Source of the DNA: Lates calcarifer
Taxonomy: Eukaryota > Chordata > Actinopteri > Centropomidae
Assembly (NCBI RefSeq): GCF_001640805.2
Contig: NC_066854.1
Coordinates: 13,246,776 to 13,310,775 of the forward strand
Length of the DNA: 64,000 nucleotides
Direction: 5' to 3'
The notes beneath the pieces were generated by a model, which did no database searches, was not told where the DNA came from, and saw nothing but the letters and a program-made list of their open reading frames with translations. Position numbers and translations under genes: made by a program. Shown piece after piece: positions 11,973 through 28,595 of this stretch. Positions within the stretch are counted from its first letter, which is position 1. Every line of letters starts with the position of its first letter.

Positions 11973-14689
11973 AGTTCAAACTTTATTTTACTTTTATCCA
12001 CATATGTGCATGTTGCACTAATCAGACCACAAATCGCTCTGTAGTTCAGCTGATCAGAGATCAGATACATGCTACCACAGCTTGGTGTGGCTTTTGTATG
12101 AACGAGGACAGACTCTGTAGAGGGTATTTCCACAGAGCTCTTACTGGCGTAGGAAGAAAGATTATGTATACATCTTGGAGAAATAAATACATTTACACCT
12201 TTTCTGTATCTACTTAGAATTGTCAAGTGGTTGAAATGACAGTGTGAATAAGGCCACAAAGCTTCAGGCAAAGAAACTCTAATCACTAATATCACTTAGT
12301 TCACATCAAATTGAAGGCATATACTATTGAAATTAACCAGTGTAACTTTAAGATTCCTTACAGCCATCAAGAATAAACAAAGAGTACATCTTGGTTTGTT
12401 TCTTCCAACTTTGATTTCCAGAGGAGCTTATAAACACGGACAGACGTTCCCAATGTGAGTGATATAGTAAAGTTAAACACATGCATTGAGTCATATGGCT
12501 CTTTAGCCTGTGAACATTTTGTGCTCAGAGCTCAAGCACCTGGCATTCTGCCGGGTCAGCGTCTGTCTGTCCGCAGAGCTGCAGAGCTATTCCACTCTGT
12601 GTCATTTGTGTCACTCACGCTGCTCCGCTGTCATCGGATGCTGCTACTTTTTTCACATTAAACTGTGTACAATAACATGCTGTGGCATTTAGATAACACT
12701 CTGATGGTATTTTCAGCGCTTGGTTAAAAATTCATTTTAAATTTCAACTCAGATATTTTGTGCCGATTAACTCAGTTCACCCGGTCCAAATGAAACTGAC
12801 TGACTGTGCTCATATTTGGCTCTGCAAACACGTTTCTGTTGTGTCACCAAAATGCCAACATTTCATTGTTTCGTTAAATTTGACCACATGGACTTTCTCC
12901 AGGTGGGTCTGCAGATTTTCATCATCATTCTGTACTTCACTGACTTTTTTTTTTTTAAAACTAACACCTTTGATTTCCTCATTTGTTTCAATTCACACAG
13001 CTGTCCCACAGCCATTACACCAAAAATCACAATTACTACAGTTGTCCATGGTCTTGGTTTAATACAGGTTAAATGAAAAATGTTAATATTTAAAGCAAAC
13101 ATTTTGTCTGTGTTAAAAGTCATGCAGAATGTTTAACTTATACTGTATGTTCACTACATATAGTGCATTTTCAGGACTTGCTACATCATCAGTTAATATA
13201 ATTTCCTCCTTATGTTGATGAAAAAATGGCATGTTTCCTTCATTATGCATAGAGGACAGTGTACCCAATAGCATGTTTTATCCAACCATATGTCAGACAT
13301 CTCCAAATCCCACAAAAGCAAAAAGGGGAAGGGGAAAAAAATATTTTCACTTTTTTCGCTGCTCCACTCACAACAGTTAAAAATCAATCAGAACAGACAC
13401 TCATTAGACCTCCTGCCTCAGTGCTGTCCAAACCTTGTGGTTGTGTCCACTCTGTGCTTTTCATGACTGACCTACATTAAGCTTCCCAGCCCCTGACAGG
13501 GCAGCATTAATACAAACAGGGGAGGGGAGGGATTAATGCTTTCCCCCTGAACAGTGGGAGTGCTGCTGCTGATGAAGTGCTTCCTCTGGGCTCAGTGAAA
13601 GATCACGCTGTCACTAACAGTACAGCAAAAACCTAATCTGGAAACAACAACGGGATTCTCAGTTATTGGCCAAAATATAATAGCTATTACATCCTATGTG
13701 TCTTAAGCTTTTTTAATCTGTTGTTTTTTTTCTGTCCAGACTTAAATGTTACAGGCTAAAATAATCTCTGTGACCTTCCTATATAAATAAATACAAAATA
13801 AAAAAAAAATTAAAAAACAGCTTTGTCACCAATTTCTGTAATACAGTAGTGACTCAACATTACTGTATAAATTCATAAACACTCTTGCTCTGTAAACATG
13901 TTAAAAATTCTCTGGTACAGGATGTGTACCAGAATGTATTGGATGTTTCTTGTTAGGAAGAAAAAGTACTACATTATACAGTATATAATACATACTACAC
14001 CAGTCAGTAGTTGACTGACAGGTCATCTTTTGGTAGTGCAGCACAGAATTGCTACTGCTTAGTCACATCAAGTGAACAAACAGGGGTTAATCTGAAAGAA
14101 CTGTAGTTGGATATCATTTGTCACCGGAGCTCAGCCAGAGACAACTGGGAAGCTTAAAGAGTCTGTTTGACTTTGGAAATAGCACTTATTTTCTTATACT
14201 TAACACAAGGCCCATTTACTCATATCATGCGATGGTGTCTCCTCAGTTGACATGGAGATGGTTCATTTTAAAAATATCTATAAAGTTGTTACAGTTGTAC
14301 AGCCTATCTCCATGCAGTTACAGTCTTGAGTGCAGAATCTACAGGCAACACAATTCTTTATAACCCAGCAAAAAAGAGCTGCATTGGGGATTAGATTTAA
14401 TGAATTTCTTCTAGAAAAGTTAAATAGGATACTGATGTGTCTAACTAACTATCACATAGTACTGTGTAGAATGTATAAGCAGTTGTTGATTCTGGAAGGA
14501 CTTCCCTTGAAAAATCTGCAAAAATCTGTCCTCTGTATTCCCTCTTCTTTTCTTTTCTTTACAAAGTTTTTTAAACTCATTTACCATATGGTTCCAACAC
14601 ATTACAACAGGACAGACATCCACCATCAGTGAGAGAAACACCAATAGACCTTATTTAGAATTTTTGACTTGCAATCTAGTCCTAGGACA

Positions 14690-15340
14690 ACATTCCTCAT
14701 CACTACATGTTTGACTGAGTGACTGAGTTTGACTCCCATGTCTATTTGAGGCCACTTGTCAGCTTGGTTACTCTGTCCAGCAAGGCACTGTAGTATCTTG
14801 AGGTTTCCTCGACCCCGCCACAGCGGTCACTAAGGGTACTGGATCTTGACAGAGTCACTTAAGCGTCTTGAACAGCCTGGTCGAACAAATGCCTATTTTG
14901 CAGGTATCTCCAGAACTGATTCTGAGGTATATCATATTGCTCTTTTAACATAGTGAAAGATTTAAGTATGGGCTTGTCACCTATCCTTTAAGTCACTTAG
15001 ATTAAGCCCTAAAGAACAAGTAGAGTGCCACAAAGGGAGCTCTCAATCCAAGCAAGAGGTTGTGCAACAAACAGTAAAATATCATCGGCGTATAGCATCA
15101 ACTTACATGACACCTGGGCGATCTGCACGCCAGGGAATGAAGGATTCTGACAAGCAGAAGTTTGCAGTGTTGTTTGCAGCTCTAGGAAAACACAAAGTGG
15201 AGAGAGGACAGGAGGGCTGCCCTATCTGATTACAGCAACTTAACTCAAGAGATTAATCCCTCCCCAAGTAGTACTGAAAAAGAAAGGCCATCCCAACCTA
15301 TCGAATGCCTTCTCTGCATCCAGTGAGGCAGCTGTGATAG
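14690..15340 (-). pseudogene. Degenerate L1-type LINE reverse transcriptase fragment
   Basis: On the minus strand, 15297-15323 translates as Leu-Asp-Ala-Glu-Lys-Ala-Phe-Asp-Arg, the conserved first aspartate block of L1 reverse transcriptases. In the same frame, 231 bases further on, 15081-15092 encodes Tyr-Ala-Asp-Asp of the catalytic YADD box, within KLMLYADDILLFV. Between them lies a decayed 'GSPPVLSPL' related to the usual QGCPLSPLLF. Further on, FWRYLQNRHLF resembles the region after the palm domain in fish L1 elements. Stop codons interrupt the frame, so the copy is dead. It sits antisense inside the neuroligin intron. The 5' end of the element is missing. Confidence 0.8.
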
Positions 15341-16383
15341 GGGAGTAAATGAATCAATTCCTTCTATGGATTCACCAGCTTAAGAATTTGAACACGCAGG
15401 GGTTTATGGTTCATTATGGGAAAGGTGCAAAATTCATGTAATTTATTCTCTATACAAGGAGCGTACAGACAGGCAAGAATCACTACTTGTCCTCCATAAT
15501 ATTTCAACAGTCTGCTTGCCTGTAATATAAAGCCACAAAGCGACATTTCTGTATGTAACCTGTAACCTACTATGACTTGCTATCTAGGCATAAGTAGCAC
15601 CTAATTGCATCCTCTTCAGGACACCTCCAAACAGCAAATTAAATCATTGGGAGATTATGGGTTTCTTGAAATAAAGAGAATCACCTGTAAGTTTGTGCCC
15701 AGAAGTCTTAAGCTCTCACTGTTGCACAAAGGAAAATCAAGTATTATTATTGCATTACATTAACCAAGCAGTTATCTGCACCTGTCAAGTGAAACTGTTA
15801 AAATTGGTTGAAAGGGAAGAAAGCATTTTCTTTAAAAATTCATCCGGTAGAGTATTTTAAATATGTACCATTAGAGTGTTTTTCAATTTCACTATTGACA
15901 GCTCTCTTCTATTTTTACTAGTGACACTCTAATAGACACAGCAGGGGTAAAATGTTCACTAGATTTCCAGGCAGCCTTACTTTAACTAATATTTCATTCT
16001 CTCCCCTCCTTACATTTCAAATACTGTCAGTCTTTTTAAATCATGACCTTGTCAGTAGGATGAATGGCTGTCAGAGCACCAGCCATACTGCGTCACAACC
16101 ACTTGTCATGTCATGTTTTACATCTTCATTTTTAAGAAATAGCAGACTGATATCAGAGGCTATTTGCCTGCTTATTAAGGATGTTTGTTAGAGGAGATGA
16201 GTGCGAAGGCTGTCTGTACGAGCATATATTTTCTTTCTACCAGATTAAAATGCTTAAATACAATAATTAATAATGCAGGGTTATAACCTCTAATGGTTAC
16301 GATGACAAGTCATATCTGACAGTGTGCTGATATATTAATGACAACTGATCCTGCTGACAGTTTTGTACTGCAGCTGCTTGAAC

Positions 16384-16536
16384 TAACATTAGCATCAGAG
16401 ACTGACACTAGCTTAACAGACTGAAAGGACCAGGTAACATTAGCTTCACAGTCCAACATGAGGTTATGTTAAGGTTAGCTTCGCAGACTGGCAGGACTAG
16501 TTTACATTAGCTGCGCAGACTGAGAGGACGAGCTAC
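16384..16536. repeat. Short tandem repeat of ~32-base units (TTAGCTTCGCAGACTG)
   Basis: Four to five imperfect copies of a unit reading roughly ACATTAGCTTCACAGACTGA plus a GGACCAGGTA-like part occur in direct orientation. Unit starts fall near 16385, 16409, 16440, 16475 and 16507. Units differ by substitutions and small length changes, so this is an old minisatellite. Confidence 0.7.
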
Positions 16537-18480
16537 CTCTCAGCACCAAATCCTAGTCCAGATTCAGAGCTATATTCTGATAATACGCTTAAATTGATGA
16601 TGTGCTCACCTGTTGTTATGCACTCGATTTTTGAGACATAGTGCTTTGAAATTAAGCTTTGACTAATCTTCATACATCCTGGAGAATCCCTGGTAGGCAT
16701 GCTTCTCTCCTCACCTCTTTTATGGCTTGGTTTGAGAGGAAATGGGAAAGCATGGGGCAACAGTGGAGAAATGAGAGCGACTGAAGGGGGAGGACAGGAA
16801 AGGTGGAGTGAAGTGGAGAGCAGCGCCAGGGCCTGTGGTCATCCTACAGGGTGTATGAGGCTGCCAGAGGCCTTGTAATCCCCCCCAACCCCTGCCCTCC
16901 ATCCCCTCTCGATCATCCCCTCCACCTCACCATGACAAACCGGATCTGCTCTCTATCAAAGACCCACAGGCTACCTCTCTCTTTCTTACCCAGCCGTCCT
17001 CATCCCATTTGTCATTTACACTGCTGCAGTCTTCGTCAGCTTGCAGGGACAGGCTGTTGCTGCCAGGCTTGGCTGCTGAGTTCCCAGGCCTGGCAAGGAG
17101 GAGCCACCAGTTCCCCCAGTGGCAGCATTTAGAAAGCCACTTAATGGGTTTAGGCGCATTTGCTAATTTGTCAACAAGTTTTGGATGTGGAGCCCACTGC
17201 CAGGCTGGTTGGTCTGGCACTTGACTGGAAGGGATCTCTATTGGCCGACCATTGCTGGAGCCATGGGTGAAATCAAATTCAAAGGTCTTTGCATACTTGA
17301 CTGTTTGTGTGTTGGCGCTTCAGGCTGCAGAACTCAATTCTGAATGCCTTCCAAACAAGCTGATGTACCAACTAATTATCATTACTGTCCTGTCCTTACT
17401 CAGTCTTAATGGGTATGGATTCAGAGGATTTTCAGCGCCGGAAGGATGACAGTAATTGGAAATACAATAAATAACTTTTTGTCTTGTTTTGTTTTGAAGA
17501 GAATCAAATCTAATGTCACATATGCCTCGTTCACATTTCCTATCTTTGAATGTCTAAAGCCTGCATGCATGTTTACTTACATTCTCAATGTAAGTTAGTT
17601 TTTTTTACAAAGTGGTGTCAGGATAGAAAACCCTCATTGGCTTTTGTGTCATTATAGAAGAGGAATAATCATTGTTGGCCTCACTCACATGTGTTTTGAG
17701 GTTCAGTTCACAATGAATGACGTCCAATCACATCTGTAATGTTTGGCTCCATATGTGTGAACGGGGCATTACACCCACTCACCAAATCTGTCAGCCCGTG
17801 TTGCCAGTTTAGAAGCTTAACTCCACTGTCTACTGGTTTCACATGCAGGCTCCAATGAGATAATGTGCAGCAATTCTAGTGTGTACACTGGAAATGCTGC
17901 TCTGTTCTCAACTCCACTGCCTTTACATTTCTGGTCTATTCAATTAAAATAAATATTGAGATTTATTGCAATGCTTTCATTTTATTTTAGTAACATAATG
18001 AGATATAAAACACATAAAAGACAGACCAATCATTAAAACCAGTTAAGTATAGGCATATAGTATTCATAGTAAATTGCAGACATGGTTTCAGTCTGCCTGT
18101 GACTCTCATAAAATGTCAGAAAAACAAATCTAACAAGCATCAGTAATGTGTCTTCTAAAGATTTGACTTATGAGACCCCAATACAGGAACACTATAGACA
18201 GTAGATGCTCTCTCGAAGAGAGTCACTACTGCTTTATCACCACTGTTTGCAAGGTATTTCTGCAGGTTCTGAAAAGATTTAAAAAGCACTGAAATCAGTT
18301 TGTTCAACAAAAAAAAAGGCTTTAAAAAGGTATTAAAGTTCAAATTTATGGTCCTGCGTATTTTCTCTAGACATTAAACGCTTAGTTTCTGTAGTTACCG
18401 GAAGATCATCACTTCAGCAGAGGCAAGTGAGAGAAATAACTTAAACAAACTGAAAACACTTGATAATTTCTAATTGGTTA

Positions 18481-18527
18481 ATCTGTCCACCCATTTCCTG
18501 CTGCTTATCTCGGTCCAGGTCACATAC
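18481..18527 (-). mobile_element. LINE 3'-end tail fragment
   Basis: CCACCCATTTCCTGCTGCTT followed by ATCTCGGTCCAGGTCAC is the reverse complement of the typical LINE tail (GATAAGCAG... followed by ATGG units) seen in fish. Confidence 0.4.
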
Positions 18528-18561
18528 ATTTTCATTAGTTCTCTAATTAGGAATTCTCCAA

Positions 18562-18699
18562 AAATTCTCTAAATAGCCTAAAGGTGTGAATGTGAGTGTG
18601 AATGGTTGTTTGTCTCTATATGTCATTCCTGTGATAGAATGCCAATCTGTCCAGGGTGTACCCTGTCTCTCACCCAATGTCATCCAGCCCCCTGTGACA
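18562..18699 (+). mobile_element. L2-like LINE 3'-end fragment
   Basis: GGTGTGAATGTGAGTGTGAA, TGGTTGTTTGTCTCTATATG, CTGTCCAGGGTGTACCCTGT and CCAGCCCCCTGTGAC occur in the order found in the 3' region of a common fish LINE family. It stops before the usual ATGGATGG tail. Related fragments lie at 35816-35910, 53554-53636 (minus) and 54095-54236. Confidence 0.6.
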
Positions 18700-19141
18700 G
18701 CAGCATAGATAACATACTGATTGGATGTTATATATTGCTGATATTATTATAAATAATTCTGGTTCACATTGTCCCCACTGATTTTCCATCATCTTTATCA
18801 TCAGTTTTTTTTGTATGGTGCATGAGCAGGAGGATATACTTCTGATACACGCACAAAAATGGTTAACATAGTAACATGTCATCCAGCTTTTCAAGCAGGC
18901 TTTATATCCTTTGTACTGAAACAGTCTTTTTCAAAAAGCCCAGTAAAAATAGCAGTTTAAAGTAGCTGCTATTTTCAGAAAATACTGAGGACAGGCCAGA
19001 TGACTTCAGATGAGAGACATGATCCCCTCTTAATTTCACCAATTTATCTCAGTTAAACAGTGAAGGATGCAGAAAACAGAAAAATGGACTTTGTCCTTCA
19101 GTTTATGGATTGAAAAAGTACAATTTGGAACTCTACATTAA

Positions 19142-22443
<3,302 letters not shown>

Positions 22444-23233
22444 ATCTGTTCCAGAAAGCCATCATCCAGAGTGGCACAGCTTTGTCCAGCTGGGCGGTCA
22501 ACTATCAGCCTGCCAAGTACACACGAGCCCTGGCTGAGAAGGTGGGCTGCAACATGTTGGACACCATAGACCTGGTGGAGTGTCTGCAGAACAAGAACTA
22601 CAAGGAGCTGATTGAGCAGTACATCACACCTGCAAAGTACCACATCGCCTTTGGGCCTGTGATCGATGGAGATGTGATCCCGGATGACCCGCAGATCCTA
22701 ATGGAGCAAGGAGAGTTCCTCAACTACGACATCATGCTGGGGGTCAATCAAGGGGAGGGATTTAAGTTTGTAGATGGCATTGTGGACAGCGAGGATGGGG
22801 TGTCTGCCAATGATTTTGACTTTGCTGTGTCAGACTTTGTGGACCATCTCTATGGCTACCCAGAGGGCAAGGACACTCTGCGCGAGACCATCAAATTCAT
22901 GTACACAGACTGGGCAGACAAGGAGAACCCAGAGACCCGGCGCAAGACCTTGGTGGCTCTGTTCACTGACCACCAGTGGGTAGCACCAGCAGTGGCCACA
23001 GCCGACCTCCACGCCCAGTATGGCTCGCCCACCTACTTCTACGCTTTCTACCACCACTGTCAGAGCGACATGAAGCCCAGCTGGGCCGACTCAGCCCATG
23101 GTGATGAAGTACCGTACGTGTTTGGAATCCCTATGATTGGCCCCACAGATCTCTTCAACTGCAACTTCTCCAAGAATGACGTGATGCTGAGCGCTGTTGT
23201 CATGACCTACTGGACTAACTTTGCTAAAACAGG
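22444..23233 (+). CDS. nlgn4x: Neuroligin-4, large ectodomain exon (neurexin-binding region)
   Basis: The exon is 790 bases, the length I recall for the equivalent human exon, and encodes 262 full codons of cholinesterase-like domain. It opens with [18 protein letters not shown]. Cysteines in VGCNM and VECL are placed to form the conserved disulfide loop. The segment EQGEFLNYD matches the neurexin-contact region defined in NLGN1 (Gln, Glu, Leu, Asn and Asp there). [11 protein letters not shown] occupies the position of the esterase catalytic-histidine region. CNFSKND carries a conserved N-glycosylation sequon, and the exon closes with [10 protein letters not shown]. The acceptor is CTCTCAG and the donor is AGG followed by GTGAGT at 23234. 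The first codon is split: G from the previous exon plus AT gives Asp, where the mammalian protein has Gly. There are no stops or frameshifts. Similarity to NLGN4 is higher than to NLGN1, 2 or 3 as I recall them. Confidence 0.97.
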
Positions 23234-24540
23234 GTGAGTGCTCTTTTCCTTTGTTGTTTCCTTTCATTGCATTTTAGTCATGTTGTACCATCACTTGTCT
23301 GACTATCTGTTCTGACAGAGATACACGACGCTTAGCATTGTTTTTGCTTCTAAAATTCCGACTTTGCTGTGAGTGTTGTCGTACCTCGCGATGGATAAAA
23401 GAGAGAGAATACCTGTATGACAGGAGATCCATGTTTATAGCCCAAACAGGAACTGCTAGTAGCTTTAAATGCTGTACATTTTCCACAATCTCAAAACCTT
23501 AGGGCAAAAAGGGGGCTTCTCGTATAGCCAACTGCTGACTGAATGGCTGAATCCAATTGTGGAGCTCTGAATTTGCAGACTGGGTCATCACTGACTTCAG
23601 TCATATGTACTGTGAAGTGTTTGAGGTTCTCACAGTATATCCACATAGTATCAGTGACATGTAAATTGATGGCATCTAAGAAGTCTCTAGCTAAAGTGGA
23701 TGAAAATGGAATGCAAACTGCTCAGGGTTCTCTAGTCTATTTCTTACAATTAAAATCACCTTTAAAGAAGCAATTACCTGCTTACAGCGGGTAGCTACTT
23801 GACACTCCAAAGATAGATTTGCGCTGGGGTATCAACAAAAAAGTTTTGTTATGATTAGTGTTTTAATGATTAACACATGAGTCAAAGAGATCAAGCGGAG
23901 GTTAATATAACAAGTCAAATCCTCCCCCGGTGCTCGGCAGTGCTGGATTTGATGAGAGGATTTGCTTTCTGTTTATATTTGGATCATGTTTTTGTTTCTC
24001 ACACCCTGAGATTAGGTATCGGGGTGTTTGCAGCCCAGCCATACTGAAAATTCACATAAATAAAGTCTTGATCAGCTTCATAGGCTGTAGCGTTCACTCC
24101 CCAGCTCTCTGTTTGGCTCCCATCCAGTGGATTCCTGATCAGTGGGGGATTGGCTTCCTTATAGACATTTTGGGAAGGCTCTTTTCTCTCGCTGCTTTTT
24201 TTCAGTGTGCTTCCAATAAAGCAGAGACTGAAAGCAAATTCATCACTGGGAGTGCGGCCATTTTTCAACAAGTCTCTCCCACTCTTTGCAGTCTCCTGTT
24301 GTGAATCAGACATATTGATGTTTTGAAACTTTTCTTGATGTCAGTACAAAAAAATTGGCCAGTTTGGATGTACACACAGTATTATTGAGTGTGGCTGTAA
24401 TTATGTATGGGCTGATTATGGATGTGTTGCTCTTAGTATTTTGTCTCACAACATGTGGTGTGGAGACGGCAACACTGAGGATTTTGAAGAGTGATATGTT
24501 GATCTGCATCTTAAATGCCTAGTCTCCTAACACATCAGTT

Positions 24541-24612
24541 AGAACTGAAGAAGGCTTTCGACTGAGAGATGAAACACCTTCAACATCCTCAAGCAAATCC
24601 AGTTGCCTTGGT
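24541..24612 (+). mobile_element. Retroelement 3'-end fragment, possibly Penelope-like
   Basis: AACTGAAGAAGGCTTTCGAC, GAGAGATGAAACACCTTCAA and AAGCAAATCCAGTTGCCTTG match a dispersed fish sequence in which CTGAAGAAG, a short hairpin, GAAACGTCTTC and CAAGTCCAGTTGCCT follow one another. I associate it with Penelope-like elements, but the family assignment is from memory. Confidence 0.4.
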
Positions 24613-27600
24613 ATAGCACTTAGAAGCAAAAAATATGCTGTACTCAACTGGTAACTCACAAAATAACGTCGATCCTAAGAATTCTGGGAGCAAAAAAAGA
24701 TGAACACAGCCCTATCAAGGATTGTAGAAATACTTTAGATCATCAGTCCAATGGACAAAAATAAGATGGAATGATTATTGCTTGTTAATTATTATTTATT
24801 AATGCTATTAACCCCCTGTTCGTCCCACTCTATTTTCGGGCCTAACGATTACTGTTGGAGAGGGCTCAGTGATTAACAGTAATTAGATCATTTGTCTTTC
24901 GCATTATTGTTTAGTTTTCATTTGCTGGGGTAAATTATAATTGTAAATGTATTGTTTGCAAGTTTTCATTGACTAAATGACCACAGCATCATACAGCAGC
25001 TCAGTGGGCCATTTATCTTCCAGTAGCAGAGCAAAATGTATTGACAACACAGGGTATCTCTCAGATTTAATGCTCTTTAACGCCTCAACACTTTCCACAG
25101 TGGAATGGATGCACATGGGTGACCTCTCTATACAGTTTAACAAATGTATGCAAACCCATATATAATACTATCTAAATAATGTAATGATCAAAATGTTTAA
25201 TTACATTACATTACATGTTATTACATATATTACATAATTTTGGGGAGGTTTTGAATATGGTTAGCTTGAATTCCTTGATTTAAACAACAGAGATTTGTAA
25301 AAACAATATTATTGCCTAGCCTTAGCGCACATAAATACTGATAGGGCCGTACAAACCACCACATACAAATCCAAATCCAAATAAGCCTGATAGATCAAAG
25401 AATCTAAAATGCTAAGACAGTCCACTGGTTCTAAACATTTAGGATTTGGAAATCATCAGTGGTTCCTGAGGCGGTGTAGCAGAGCTACATTACCAACTTG
25501 CATACAGTCTGATAAGTATCCTCCGAATCCAGCTGACTACACAATCAGACATTACAACAACTCCTAAACTCCTCCTTTCCTAGATTGAGGAACCATATTA
25601 TAAATGCCTAAAATGCTTATGTCACATACAGTATTTATTTATCCATCAGATCAAACCACTCAAGTGTTTCCATCATTTCTGCTGAATTGCGGATCTCAAA
25701 TAACATGAAGCGTACACTCTATAGAATTCAAAACATAGTCCAGGATCAGATTTCACATGAGCTCAATTAATCATTAATCAGCTATGTCCAGGTACACTTT
25801 TATTATCACAAGTTATTTTGGGAAGTATAGTCATTTCATTTTACTACCATTTAGAGGACAGTTTCTAATAGTAACAAATATTTGAATTCTTAAGGAGCTT
25901 TTCTGTTTGCACAAAAAATCTAAGATGAGGTGGATCAGTTTTTTGCATCAGTTTCAGTATCCTTGTTGCAGGTTTGCATTTGCACTGCAGACCAACCTGA
26001 GCAGTGAATGCATACAGCAATGGTAAGCCCCAAGGGGAAAACGTGCCTGCCAGTCCCCACCTGAACTGCATAAAGCAGGCTAAACATTCCAGAGTGAGTT
26101 AAAGGTTGTCATGCTTCCTCTTTGATAGCTGGAAGTTAGTTTAAGCAACAGAGAAAAAGCTGAGAGGGCTGAAGTAGGAGAGAGCCTGTGACAGTGTTGG
26201 ACACAGAGTGCAAAGCTGTGGCTACTTCCTGCAGCAGTATGTACCAGAACTGGTGATTAGGTTCAGCTCAGGACATTGCTACTTGTCCTCCTTCATTCCA
26301 TACCTTTATTTTCTGCAATTCTAGTCATCAATTAATCTCAGGTATCTAGTCAAATATTTTTAGTTAGCTAGTTTTGCCGTCACTGAAATACAATCCTCCC
26401 TCTCACTCCGGTTGGAGGCATTGTCTTTACGGCTCAGTTGGACCAGCATTTACAGATGTTCCCTGCTAGAGCCATTGTTTCTGTCTTCATCTGGTGATGA
26501 CCCTCATTTTCTCTTTCATTACTAATCTCCTCATACTTTCTGAACTGGAAGTTAACCTCCCCGTTTGGTTTCAGAGCTCTCCAAAGCTCTCTTCCAACCA
26601 TGTTGACTTCCTGCTTAACATGGAATAACTTTTTTTCCCATGGAATCCTCTTTAAGTTGGATCATTTTCCTTTTCTCTGTGTCCCAACTGACCTACATGC
26701 TGCTGAGTGTCTCACATTTCTGCTTCAGGTGTGTAGCTGGCAGCTGCTCTGTATGGATGTTAGGCAGCACCAATGTGCTGCAACACCTACAAGACAAATA
26801 TATATTTAGTGTTTGAGCTAGGACTCTGGGGCCCATTCTAGGTGGATGATAAACTACTGTCAAAACTTTTGAGTGCCATAAATTTTAAAGATAGCAGAGC
26901 TGCTGGCCAAGCTATACTCCAGGTACCCAACAGAGTGACTGTCAAGCACAGAGAACCTGATAGTAACTGCTCATGGTTGGGTACCAGCACCATAGGAAGC
27001 ACAGCACTATCCAAGCTAGTCAGTTAGTGTCCACCTACTGCACATGCACCTTTAGTGCATAGAAATATGAGGTCAAAATAGTTTTAAGTACGACTATTTG
27101 ATGGATTGCTGTCCCAGTAAGTATACACATTTATGTTTGCCTCACACTGAATTGTTATAACTTATGGTGTTATATTTAGTGATGTACCATGTACTCTTCA
27201 AACCAGTGGTGACAAATGTTTTATTAATGGTTTAAATCATTCAATTACTTGTCAAGTAAAAATACCAAATATTTGCTGGTTGCATCTTCTCCAGAGAGAA
27301 AATTCTGCACCATGCTGTTTCATATCTTTATATATTGAATACATTCATCATCATATGCTGTTGATCAGACAGAACAAGCAATTTTAGGACTTTGCCTCAA
27401 TATATAATGATATAGTTAATGTAATTTTTTTTCAGGGAATTGAGAAGTGAATTGATAAAGCTAAGTGTGAATGATAACCTGTATATTATGATGGAAAACA
27501 CAGAATTCTATACAAGCTGCTTTCACACACATTTAAAGCTGCTCTGGTGTCAGACGGTACAAGCTAACGCTGAATACATTACAGCTAATCCAATACACGA

Positions 27601-28242
27601 AAGCATCTGTTCCACCACCGTGGTGAAATGTATTGTGACTGTGAGTTTTCAGTTTTCACATACCTGTCAGTGTGGGACGAGTACAGATTTAGTATTCCAA
27701 CCTATAGCAGGAGTCACTGTTATTGTTAACAGATTGGAGGCTTGGTGGAAACATATGCACGCAAAGCATGTATTTTTCAGTTCAGTGAGCACAGAAGTCC
27801 TCAAGCGTTGTCTTTTTCTTTTTTATTTGTTTATTTATTTTAGAAAATTCAGTGGCAGAGGAGTGGCATATTGTCCCAACATATGCTAGAACTGAGATGA
27901 CAGACCTTAAATGAAACCCCACCACATGCCTTATGTATAATTCCATATGTAGCCACCAGTTGGAGGGCAGACCTTGCATTATGGCTGAGTCCTGCCTTTT
28001 TAATGAGAGAACCACATTAGGCAAAGGCACAGATTTACATTTAATAGATCTATCATACTTGTTACCAGCGAGATTGACAGGTGGATTGGTTCAGCATCAG
28101 CAGTAATATAGGCGTTGTGTCAGACTGCTGTGGTGAAGAGGGAGCTAAGCCAAAAGGCAAAGCTATTGATTTATAATTCAGTCCATGTTCCAACCATTAC
28201 CTGTGGCCAAGCTCTGGGTACTGAGATTATGAATACATGCAG

Positions 28243-28575
28243 CCAAAATGAATTTCGTCCATAGGATGCCTGGGCTCAGCCTTAGAGATAGGATGAGGAA
28301 CTCAGACATCTGGAAAGAGCTCAGAATAGAGCGGCTGCTCTTTTGCTTTCAAAAGACCCGGTTGAGGTGGTTCGGGTGTCTGATCAGGATACTTCCTGGG
28401 CACCTACAACTGGAAGTCCTCTGTGCTTATACCAGATCATGCTGGAGAGACTGTGTGTCTCATCTGGCCTGGAATTTCCTCCCAGGAGGATGGACATCCG
28501 GGTTACCTTGCTTAGCCAGCTGCCAACACAACCTGACTACAGATAAGCAGAAGAAGATAGATTGATGGACGGATG
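28243..28575 (+). pseudogene. LINE ORF2 C-terminus and 3' end
   Basis: The frame starting at 28248 encodes LSLRDRMRNSDIWKELRIER, then TRLRWFGCLIRI and SCWRDCVSHLAW. This is the C-terminal end of a fish non-LTR retrotransposon ORF2 (usual form: RDRVRSS.I..ELGVEPLL...LRWFGHLVRM...RWRDYVSRLAW). A stop near 28563 is followed by the typical GATAAGCAGAAGAAGATAGA and ATGGACGGATGG tail, and then a TA microsatellite. Only the extreme 3' end of the element is present, as expected for a 5'-truncated insertion. Confidence 0.75.
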
Positions 28576-28577
28576 GA

Positions 28578-28595
28578 ATATATATATATATATAT
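28578..28595. repeat. (TA)n microsatellite
   Basis: A TA run directly after the LINE tail, probably expanded from it. Confidence 0.85.

Noticed and set aside
27440..27889. 149-codon open frame in the last coding neuroligin intron
   Set aside because: No family resemblance; it ends in a T-rich repeat and is likely chance.
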